Of a DNA stretch of 64,000 nt, positions 35,147-42,290 are shown in pieces (within the stretch, counting starts at the first letter, position 1; every line of letters begins with the position of its first letter). The position numbers and the translations under genes were made by a program. This DNA comes from Thelonectria olida (Eukaryota > Ascomycota > Sordariomycetes > Hypocreales > Nectriaceae): assembly GCA_020736575.1 (NCBI GenBank), contig JAGPYM010000002.1, forward strand, positions 1,302,001 to 1,366,000. Reading direction: 5' to 3'. The notes beneath the pieces were generated by a model. It saw only the letters and a list, made by a program, of their open reading frames with translations, did not search any database and was not told where the DNA came from.

Positions 35147-36698
35147 TAGAGATACGTGCCTTGCTTGATCACTTATTTGGAGGGCAAGCCAGTCTCATGC
35201 TTGCTCATTGTCGGCGTCTACATGTTCACCTGTCCGGGCATCGGGACATCTCACAGCCGCTTTGGCCTTTATTTTTGTCTGAGTATTATTCAAACCTCAA
35301 CTGCCTGCCTGATCAGATGGCAAGCACTCTTAGTTTAATTTGCATGGTGGTAGTTTTCTTTGGAATGGAGTTTGCAAGGGAACGAGCTTGATGACTCTCT
35401 TGAGGAAGGAAGGGAGATGGTTGAACGGCTTTCGTGGGCAGGTGCGGCGGACACACAAAAGGGAATCTCATTTTTCTGGCCACACCTACTTCATACAGCG
35501 TGGCAGAACTTGATAACGATTGATGATATTGAATTTGCAGCCTTGTTCTACTCTTCTACTCTTGTATTTAACTTGAGACATTCACTTCATTGCTTTCCGT
35601 CTTCCGCCTTCATGGCTATGACATATATCAATCGTCTATCTTCCTTCCCAATAGCGTCAACTCTCAGAGGCCCTCTCCCCAATGATCTGGTAAGTTGCGG
35701 CGCGCCGCGGCAAGCACCGTGGCACCAAAATGACTGATTCTCCCAAAACCAGAACTCCATACACCCTCTCAGCCATGGCCAGCATTGCCAGCCAGCTCAC
35801 GGCGTCGATGGCTGGTGATTAGGCCTCGGCCAAAGCCAAATCGGTCGGTACTACCTACGTTAGCGACATCCCAAAACCATCGTCCGCCACTCCAGTTAGC
35901 GACAACAAGAAGACCGGCCGATTCGCAAGATCCCATTGTTGTCGAATCTCTCCCGATCGGCTCCAAATCAGAACGAGTGAATTGTATTTGCGCTTTGGTT
36001 GGCCACTTGCCAAGGATTCAGCCAGCCTTCGATCATCATTCGCAGAATCTAGATAGGATCGGCAATCATCATGCAACCAGTCAGGTACCACTGGGCCTCG
36101 AACACTTCAACGCGTCTAGGACGACAAGCGCTGAACACACCGGTACCTTCATTGCTAGCTGATGCGGCGTGAGCTGATGAGGGACGCTGATTAGCCAGCT
36201 TATCAGCTCATGGTGGGGAGAGCTTCAGCTAAGCTTGTGATATGTCCTGGCCCCCCGCTACTATGAGCCTGGCAGTCTGGCCTCAGTTCTCCTCGAGACG
36301 GTGACCCCGCGCCCTTAAAAACGCTCCAAGGGTCCTTGCCCCCAATTCTGACCAAAGAGAGGCGAAGAGAGGCCTCATCAACCCCCTCCATCTTGGGTTT
36401 CTAGGCCTTGGCTCTGCACCGTCCGCTGCTTCCTCACAGCTCCCCACCACAGCCCAACCCCCAGCTACGCACCGCCTTTGCAAGCCAAGCTGAGACCCCT
36501 CCTGCTCCTGCTCCTCTCCCGAATTGGCTTCAATCCTCCTCTTTTCTTCTTCCAATCCCCTTCGCCGCTAGAGCTTAAGCTTCTTCCACGATACTTCAAC
36601 GTTGCTTCTCTCCAATATCGGCCATTGTTGCCCCCTTCGATACCCTAACGCAGCGCGAACTAAAAACATCTCCCCTCGCTCAGGAGTCACCTGCAATC
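35147..36698. other. Intergenic region upstream of PI-PLC-X gene
   Basis: No gene recognised in 1.5 kb. Contains the inverted repeat at 36170..36210 and a C/T-rich leader from about 36380 to the start codon at 36699. Confidence 0.5.
36170..36210. repeat. Inverted repeat TGAGCTGAT / ATCAGCTCA
   Basis: Perfect 9-bp arms at 36170..36178 and 36202..36210, with a 23-nt loop that itself contains another GCTGAT. It lies about 490 nt upstream of the PI-PLC-X gene. Could form a hairpin or bind a dimeric factor; no known motif is claimed. Confidence 0.6.
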
Positions 36699-38111
36699 AT
36701 GGCCAACCTCACCATCCGTAACCTAACCATCAACCCCATTCAGCTGATCCAGGTTCAACGCTTCGAGAGCGAAAAGGTTGGCACTGGCGATGTCGTCGGC
36801 AATGTAACTGGCAAAATCACCAGCCTGTTCACTGCCACCGATTTCAAGACTCATGAAATTCGAGCCCAAGGCGACGCCCTCCACAAGGAGGCGGCCGATG
36901 TCCGTGTCGAATCGTTCCAGGCGAAGGAGACCAAAATTCGTGCCGCAGACAAGGGGAAGGAGATTGTTCGACTCACCTTCAAGGTCAGGGATCACAAATA
37001 CGAGGTCGATGTTCCCAGTCCAACCAGCAAATCCTCCGTCCTGAAGTCTCTTGATGGAGGGAAAGAAGAACTCACCGCTGTCTACACGCACAATGGCGCA
37101 TTCCTCGCCATCTTCTCCTCGGCTCGTCTGAATGCTTGGATGAAGGAGCTGGATGATGCATGGCCTCTTCCCTCTCTTTCGATTCCTGGCACCCACAATG
37201 CTGCCACCCATCACAAGGCCCTGCCTTCTGTCCGGTGTCAAGCCGTCCACGTCAGGGAGCAGCTCAAGAATGGCGTCCGCTTCCTTGATGTCCGCCTCTC
37301 CGCCAGCCCCGACAACGACGAGCTCACCATTGTCCACGGCGCTTTCCCCATCTCACTCACAGGAGACAAGTACCTAAAGGACTTCCTCGAGGACCTTTAC
37401 AAGTTTCTGGAAGAGAACCCTAGCGAGGCCATCATCCTCAGTCTCAAGCGTGAAGGTACCGGCAAGGGGACCGACCAACAGATGGGCAAGTACCTCAAGT
37501 ACAGTTATGTCGACAAGAAGCGCAGTTTCTACTGGACTGAGCCCAAGGTTCCCACCCTCGGCCAGGCTCGTGGCAAAATCGTTCTTGTCCGTCGCTTCGC
37601 CATCAGTGACGAGCAGCACAAGTCCTGCTGGAACGGTCGCGGATGGGCGATTGATGCGTCCCAATGGCCAGATAACTGCGAGGACGGCAAGACGGGTGCA
37701 GGCAACATCCGCGTTCAGGATTTCTACGAGGTCAGCGAGACCCAAAATGTCGAGAAGAAGGTAGAATTCGCCCGTCGCCAGATGGAGCGTGCCGCCGAGA
37801 TCGACTATCGTCTTCCCGGCACTGAGGGCCACAAGGAGGGCCAGAAGATGCCTCCTTTCTTTGTCAACTTCCTGAGCGCCAGCTACTTCTTCAACGCCAA
37901 CTGCTGGCCTGAACGAGTTGCCGCAAAGCTCAACCCTTCCGCCGTCGAGTACCTCTGCATTCGTCACGGAGAGGCTGGACAGGGTCCTAACAAGCTCAAG
38001 GTTGGTAACGGCGGGACCGGTATCGTCGTCACTGACTGGTGCGGTGCCCATGAGGATTGGGACCTCATCCGATGTATTGTCGGGATGAATGCTAGGCTAC
38101 TCCTGAAGTAG
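36699..38111 (+). CDS. PI-PLC X-domain phosphodiesterase with a novel N-terminal domain
   Basis: Intronless, 470 aa, ATG 36699 (CAATCATGG). Residues about 145-465 form a bacterial-type phosphatidylinositol-specific phospholipase C X domain. Catalytic His candidates are H166 in PGTHNAAT and H213 in IVHGAFP; FLDVRLS and EAIILSLKRE strands are also present. There is no signal peptide and no transmembrane segment, so the protein is probably intracellular. The first 145 residues (MANLTIRNLTINPIQLIQVQ onward) form a separate, probably beta-rich domain not recognised. Family knowledge: the X domain cleaves phosphoinositide or glycerophospho head groups by an inositol-cyclic-phosphate mechanism. Ca-independent chemistry is expected because the EF, Y and C2 domains of eukaryotic PLC are missing. 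Codon bias is strong. Confidence 0.85.
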   Translation: MANLTIRNLTINPIQLIQVQRFESEKVGTGDVVGNVTGKITSLFTATDFKTHEIRAQGDALHKEAADVRVESFQAKETKIRAADKGKEIVRLTFKVRDHKYEVDVPSPTSKSSVLKSLDGGKEELTAVYTHNGAFLAIFSSARLNAWMKELDDAWPLPSLSIPGTHNAATHHKALPSVRCQAVHVREQLKNGVRFLDVRLSASPDNDELTIVHGAFPISLTGDKYLKDFLEDLYKFLEENPSEAIILSLKREGTGKGTDQQMGKYLKYSYVDKKRSFYWTEPKVPTLGQARGKIVLVRRFAISDEQHKSCWNGRGWAIDASQWPDNCEDGKTGAGNIRVQDFYEVSETQNVEKKVEFARRQMERAAEIDYRLPGTEGHKEGQKMPPFFVNFLSASYFFNANCWPERVAAKLNPSAVEYLCIRHGEAGQGPNKLKVGNGGTGIVVTDWCGAHEDWDLIRCIVGMNARLLLK

Positions 38112-38410
38112 GGGTATGCTGTTAACGCATCACTTGGAAATGGGATGGGTCTTGGCTGAAGGCACCGAATCTTGGATACTACTAAGATATCGGTTGGATA
38201 TAGAGGGCACGTTCTCAAAGGCTGGAAGGACAGCCATACGTTAGAGTACAGTCACAAATGACGCCATGATAGAGATGGTTTAAGAGATGAATGCTTTTCT
38301 AATTTGACATGGGTATCTATGATCGGTGTCTGCCAATTGGGCTGAAGCGTCTGAACAGTGTTAGCCTCTCGTTTCACCCTCAAAGGTTCAACAAAAACGG
38401 GTTGAGGGAA

Positions 38411-38496
38411 CCATGTCAGTTCTCCAAGGTGAAAAAAAGTGTTCATCATGATGAACTCAGTGTAGATAGAATTGTAGATTAAAGTCATCAAATGGT
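38411..38496 (-). ncRNA. Box C/D snoRNA with two guides (candidate LSU rRNA guide)
   Basis: Complete box order on the minus strand: C TTGATGA (38491..38485), D' CTGA (38460..38457), C' ATGATGA (38449..38443), D CTGA (38419..38416). A terminal stem CCAT/ATGG encloses it. The guide before D contains TTCACCTTGGAGA, a 13-nt exact complement of the conserved large-subunit rRNA segment TCTCCAAGGTGAA. By the D+5 rule this would place a 2'-O-methyl on a C in it. The guide before D' ends TATCTACA, which matches an LSU segment TGTAGATA some 30 nt further along; only 8 nt, so weak. It sits inside intron 38535..38351. No exact yeast counterpart is known to me. Confidence 0.8.
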
Positions 38497-38684
38497 GGGT
38501 CGGTGGGACGAAGACAAGGAAAGTATGTTTCTTACATTGAAGAATGGTTGAAAGTGTCACGAAACTGGTTACCTGTGACGAGGCAGTCAGCATCGAGCTA
38601 CATCGAAGAATCCGAACATAGCAAGACAATAATCTAGATCAAGGTCAGTGTTGGGTCGATGTGATGTACTGTTGAGTAAACATA

Positions 38685-38784
38685 CCGATATCAGAAGGTG
38701 TTAATTATGTTCATATCCCAAGCAATCCGAAGATTGTTGAGTCAAACAGTGTGAATACGTTTGGAAACATCTCATCACGAACGA
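38685..38784 (-). ncRNA. Candidate box C/D snoRNA with internal UUCG hairpin
   Basis: C box GTGATGA (38778..38772) and D box CTGA (38694..38691) are 88 nt apart end to end, a normal length. Between them lies a perfect hairpin CAATC-TTCG-GATTG (around 38720..38733). The guide before D (AATTAACACCTT) has no rRNA target that I recognise, and the terminal stem is poor. Its position between predicted splice acceptors in the snoRNA host gene supports it. Confidence 0.45.
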
Positions 38785-38893
38785 GTCGTAGCAAGTAGGA
38801 ACGAAAAATTTTCATATGTACAGTACCTAAATTTTCGTTTGGTTAGCCTCGCAAATCTCTTGTCCAGCATCGTCAAGAATTCATTCTGAAAGA

Positions 38894-39035
38894 CCACCGT
38901 CAGGTGACGAAGTATCAACAAGAGGTCCCTCTACACTCCCACCACAAGGATTTGTACGTCCTCGCTTTTCTAGGGCGAGAGGCATCGGTACTCGTTTATG
39001 TCCGCCCGTTCGTTCAAGTCTTCATCATACAGTGG
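38894..39035 (-). ncRNA. snR70: Box C/D snoRNA of snR70/U43 type (18S rRNA guide)
   Basis: C box ATGATGA (39028..39022) and D box CTGA (38903..38900) are closed by a 6-bp stem, CCACTG with CGGTGG. Downstream of the C box is AACGGGCGGACATAAAC, whose ACGGGCGG is complementary to 18S CCGCCCGT in the decoding region. It is nearly identical to the guide/D' part of human U43 (ACGGGCGGACAGAAAC). That site is Cm1639 in yeast (snR70). The RNA is long (142 nt), as is yeast snR70, because of an internal hairpin (CTCGC/GCGAG inside a GTAC/GTAC stem). Whether the D-box guide has a target is unknown. Confidence 0.85.
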
Positions 39036-39135
39036 ATGTTCTTAATTGTAGGAAAAGGACGAGATAAGTACCTGCCACGAAGCATGTTAGCAGATGTGAC
39101 AAAGAGTCGAGAATGACAAATGTGCGTGTTGCAAT

Positions 39136-39232
39136 CTCCAATCAGACAAGGCTGAAACTTAAAACAACGTTATCGACATGATGTATTAAGAATGAGGAAT
39201 CCCTAAGGTGTCGTTGTGATCATCACATGGAG
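39136..39232 (-). ncRNA. snR41: Box C/D snoRNA of snR41 type (18S Gm1126 guide)
   Basis: C box GTGATGA (39226..39220), D box CTGA (39145..39142) and a perfect 5-bp terminal stem CTCCA/TGGAG. The antisense element TTTAAGTTTCAGCCTTG is an exact 17-nt complement of the universal 18S segment CAAGGCTGAAACTTAAA. By the D+5 rule the target is the first G of GGCTG. Counting from U1191 in the yeast sequence makes this G1126, the known snR41 site. The RNA lies in predicted intron 39267..39072, with its branch point 46 nt beyond the 3' end. This is the most secure RNA of the cluster. Confidence 0.92.
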
Positions 39233-39388
39233 GAGGGGGAGGCTGAAGAAAAATGATATGCACAAACCTTTTGATCAATGGACAGCGCGCAGCGCGTCAC
39301 GTAGAATGCAAATCAAAGAGATCTAGCAAGCTTTTCAATCGTTAGCTGAAGTTCGCCGGAGAGTATCCAAACAATGCAGCGTGGGGAG

Positions 39389-39463
39389 CTTTTCTCAGGG
39401 TAATTCTAGAATTTGCAACCACCATGATGCTAGTCTGGGCTTGGTATGATATCGTCACAGAAG
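39389..39463 (-). ncRNA. Box C/D snoRNA of U45 type (18S rRNA guide)
   Basis: C box GTGACGA (39458..39452, one change from consensus) and D box CTGA (39398..39395), with a short TTCT/AGAA terminal stem. The guide immediately before D is TCTAGAATTACC, a 12-nt exact complement of 18S GGTAATTCTAGA. The D+5 position is the second A of GGTAA, which is A159 in human 18S, the site served by SNORD45. The RNA is inside predicted intron 39498..39331. It is not a snR51 homolog, since yeast A100 lies elsewhere. Confidence 0.8.
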
Positions 39464-39610
39464 GACCGGAGGGATGAGTGGAGGGGATTTTGTCTTACCA
39501 AGAGCAATTGAAGCCTGTGGCAGCCCAGGCTGGGCGATGCACTGACATCGTGAACCAAGGTTTGTGTTGAAGAAGAGTTTGTCGAGAGAGAAAGAAAAAC
39601 CAGAATTTTT

Positions 39611-39853
39611 CTTGAAGAGGGAAGACATAGCTGCTGACTGTACCATACGCTAGTCATTTTGTGGAAAGGACTGCCCCGCAATCTCACAGGGGCCAGGTGT
39701 GTGGCGGTGCAACCGAGATCGCCCGCTGTCATCTCGTGTGGCGAATATCGCCGCCACATAAAGGTCCGTCACCACCCGTCTTGGTGCCTGGGAATCGTAA
39801 CTCCGCATCTTACACTCCAACACTGTTGGATCGGAATCAACAACATCTTCACA
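39611..39853. promoter_or_regulatory. Short divergent promoter between snoRNA host and the 39854 gene
   Basis: About 250 nt separate the predicted snoRNA-host transcript start (minus) from the ATG at 39854 (plus). A shared bidirectional promoter is likely. No specific factor site is claimed. Confidence 0.45.
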
Positions 39854-41182
39854 ATGGCGTCTTTGGAGGCGTTGTGGGGTCCAACGACCCGGCATCTCCT
39901 CCGGATCGCCGTGGCCAAAACTACAACAGTGGTCCGCGCCAAACTCGCCCTCGTAGCGCGGCCGCTACAATCCGAATTCCAGAATATCGGTCTCAAGACT
40001 GTCCGAGTTGCTCGCCAGCCAATCCACCCTGTCGCTGCTCTCAGACAGCAGAGACGTCATCCTCGATGGTTCTCGACTTCCACAGTCCAGAACATCAACC
40101 GCGTCGCCAAGAGGTTCCTGAGCTCTGAACCCAAGTCCACCCGGTTCGATCGATCTAAGCTCCCAGTGTCCAACACATCCCGACGAGTTGGACAATTCTC
40201 CGGACGCGCTCCTTTCGCCGGCGCCCTTCGACCCAACTTGACTGGTGGCGCATTGCCTCGAACTGCGGGCGGATACAGCTTGGGAGGTGGTGCGCGGTAC
40301 TTCTCTCACGGCCCCGCCGCCCCCGCGCAGGTTGTCCAGAATGTCTCCCAGGCAATGAGGGCCTTCTTCCTCTCCGGCCAGAAGCTTCGTTACGACGGCG
40401 TTGGTGCCCGGGGTGAGCGGCAATATCGTGCCGTGTCCACCCTGGAGGATGATGCCATGCGACAGTTCTCTTCTTTCAACAGCAATGCTCCTGGTGCCTT
40501 CATCGACTTCAAGCTCAGCCCTACGCTGACCGCCCTCAGCCCTCTTGGTGCTGCGGTCCCCTTTGCGTCCGAGACCAGTGGTCTCAAGCCCGAGGCCAAG
40601 GCCGCCGGTGTTCACCTTAACACTGAGGGTTTCTTGGACGTTCTCTCTGCTGACTTTGGCCGAGCCTTGCAAGATTTGGCGGTCACATTAGCAGACCTTC
40701 GTCGGCTTGCCATTTTAGGTGACCTCCCAGTTCTTTTAGAGAACCCGACTACCCTACGAGTCCGGTTCCCCGGAGTCGATGCAGACACCGTTAACCGGCT
40801 CTGCGATGACCTCGGTGTTCAACGTGGGATTGTGGGCGAAGATGCCAACTTTGGCGTCGCTGCTGGCGTCCCATTGGCTCTCAAGTTCCCCTTTGCGCCT
40901 GATGCGCCCAAGTCTTTCTCAGTCCGATCACTGAGAGAGTACATGTTTGATGAGGGTTCGTCCTTGGATGACGATGACTTTGTTCGAGAAGTCTTCATGG
41001 ATGAGATGGCCGAAAACCCATGGCTATCTGACCCTGAAGGCTATGAGTCAATGTCCCAGGAGACTATTTCTCATCCCCTGAGTTCCGCCGAGCAAATGTC
41101 AGAAGACTATGAAGGTCTGGAAGGGATCTACAGGTTCTTGGAAGAATGTGACGCAGCGAAAGGCCGTGTTGGTCGGGTTTGA
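39854..41182 (+). CDS. Probable mitochondrial protein, uncharacterised ascomycete family
   Basis: Intronless, 442 aa, starting at ATG 39854 (MASLEALWGPTTRHLLRIAV); the frame above it has only a TTG. The N-terminus is rich in Arg and hydroxylated residues and lacks acids apart from E5, with FSTSTVQNI and ARYFSHGPAAP segments typical of mitochondrial presequences and sites after Arg. The middle shows QVVQNVSQAMRAFFLSGQK; the C-terminal half is acidic (SLDDDDFVREVFMDEMAEN). Relatives in Sordariomycetes are often labelled 'casein kinase II beta 2 subunit', I believe. The CK2-beta zinc ribbon is absent here (only two Cys in the protein), so that name is not supported. Function unknown. Confidence 0.75.
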   Translation: MASLEALWGPTTRHLLRIAVAKTTTVVRAKLALVARPLQSEFQNIGLKTVRVARQPIHPVAALRQQRRHPRWFSTSTVQNINRVAKRFLSSEPKSTRFDRSKLPVSNTSRRVGQFSGRAPFAGALRPNLTGGALPRTAGGYSLGGGARYFSHGPAAPAQVVQNVSQAMRAFFLSGQKLRYDGVGARGERQYRAVSTLEDDAMRQFSSFNSNAPGAFIDFKLSPTLTALSPLGAAVPFASETSGLKPEAKAAGVHLNTEGFLDVLSADFGRALQDLAVTLADLRRLAILGDLPVLLENPTTLRVRFPGVDADTVNRLCDDLGVQRGIVGEDANFGVAAGVPLALKFPFAPDAPKSFSVRSLREYMFDEGSSLDDDDFVREVFMDEMAENPWLSDPEGYESMSQETISHPLSSAEQMSEDYEGLEGIYRFLEECDAAKGRVGRV

Positions 41183-42290
41183 ACCAGACTGAAGCCAATT
41201 GATTTTGAAAGCCAACTAACTATATTATGACGATCTACACTCTTTCGCACAACCATTGATACGATACCAAACTAGCCTTGCTCTGCACCGAGAGCAATCA
41301 TCAATTGAATTTTTTGAGTCTTGTTCTTATTAGCATAATATATGTAATATGGTGCGATGTGACGTAACTCTCACCAACAATGCCCAGTCAATGCCTCATC
41401 ACGTCCCCTCATTTGTTACACGTCCTGCCTTTGGTTATCACGGATGAGCCCCCGTCAACCTCTCTGTTTCATTGGGAGGCGAGGGCTGCAGTGCCTAAAC
41501 TTGTGTCCCTCCTCTTGGCCCTTCAGGATGTCGCTCCGTGTTGGTTACCGTCTCAGGTTTCGGTTCTGGTGAAGAATGAGATGGAGGGTCGGAGGGTGTC
41601 TTGGTGTCGAGCAATGTGGTCTCCGTGGAGAGGTTTTGCAGTAGCATACCAAAGGAGATGAGCTCTGCACACGATTTTTCGCAATCCAAGGCGCAGAGGG
41701 AGGTCATGGTGTGAATCAGTGCGAATGGCAGTTGTTGAATGACGAAAGAAGTGCAGATGCAGCGGGCGAGTTGTCCAGGGTTGGCTCACTGACGATGGTT
41801 ATGTGTTTTAGTGGGGCTCTGGACTCCCATCAACCACGAACAAGGAGGTCGCGATCATCAAGATAATGACTTCAGCAAGGATGCATCGCCTTTGACCTAT
41901 ATCTTCCTATGTCAGGGTTTTCAGCTGAAGCGTGGTGTACTTCTCTTTGCCAACACTGTTGGATCAAAATGTGAAGAGCAGGTTGCAAGAAAGAGTCTTC
42001 TGTCTAGCAGGGTGTAACTACAACCAAACAGACATATCCGGATTGAGAAAATGTCACAAATGACCAGAACAAATAAAGCAAACTTGATTGATCATGTCGG
42101 ATTCTAATTTATGGTGTTTTACACATTTTATCAATTATTTGCCGCCACTCATGTGGTCGCTTCCCCAGTGTGCCAAAGTCACCGCCAGCAAGGGAAGCCA
42201 CCGCTCAAAAGCTCAAATTCTGCTGCCTCCCGTCAGAAACAACTTGGCTCGGCTCCTATCCACCCGACCTCAACATTCAACCCTCCCAAA
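41183..42290. other. Intergenic region between the mitochondrial-type gene and tubulin cofactor E
   Basis: Apart from a weak small ORF at 41495..41707 nothing is recognised. AT-richer near 41330-41350 and 42010-42110. Confidence 0.45.
41495..41707 (-). CDS. Possible small protein (70 aa), doubtful
   Basis: A minus-strand ATG frame in good context (CACCATGACC) encodes MTSLCALDCEKSCAELISFG and a hydrophilic, proline-rich end. Three Cys near the N-terminus are notable. There is no family resemblance and no signal peptide. The upstream sequence is C/A-rich and leader-like. It could be a small gene, the first exon of a longer one, or chance. Confidence 0.25.
   Translation of the reverse strand: MTSLCALDCEKSCAELISFGMLLQNLSTETTLLDTKTPSDPPSHSSPEPKPETVTNTERHPEGPRGGTQV

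Larger units (their letters stand above)
38340..39610 (-). ncRNA. Non-coding host gene for a box C/D snoRNA cluster (predicted)
   Basis: No protein frame is supported here, but the minus strand shows repeated splice signals around snoRNAs. Intron A is 39498..39331 (GTAAGA donor, GCTAAC branch point, AAAAG acceptor). Intron B is 39267..39072 (GTTTGT, CTAAC, GGCAG). A further acceptor sits at 38827 (GCTAACC...TTTAG) and another at 38573 (CTGAC...CACAG). The last clear intron is 38535..38351 (GTAAGA, GCTAAC, TTCAG). Exons between them are short and lack coding potential. The transcript appears to start near 39600 in a C/T-rich leader, divergent from the gene at 39854. Exon limits around the third and fourth snoRNAs are uncertain. 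Intronic snoRNA clusters in non-coding hosts are known from filamentous fungi. Confidence 0.75.

Noticed and set aside
39389..39463. Identification of the first snoRNA as snR51 (18S Am100)
   Set aside because: Counting the yeast 18S sequence puts A100 in GGCTCATTAAATC, while this guide matches GGTAATTCTAGA near position 157. The U45 site fits instead.
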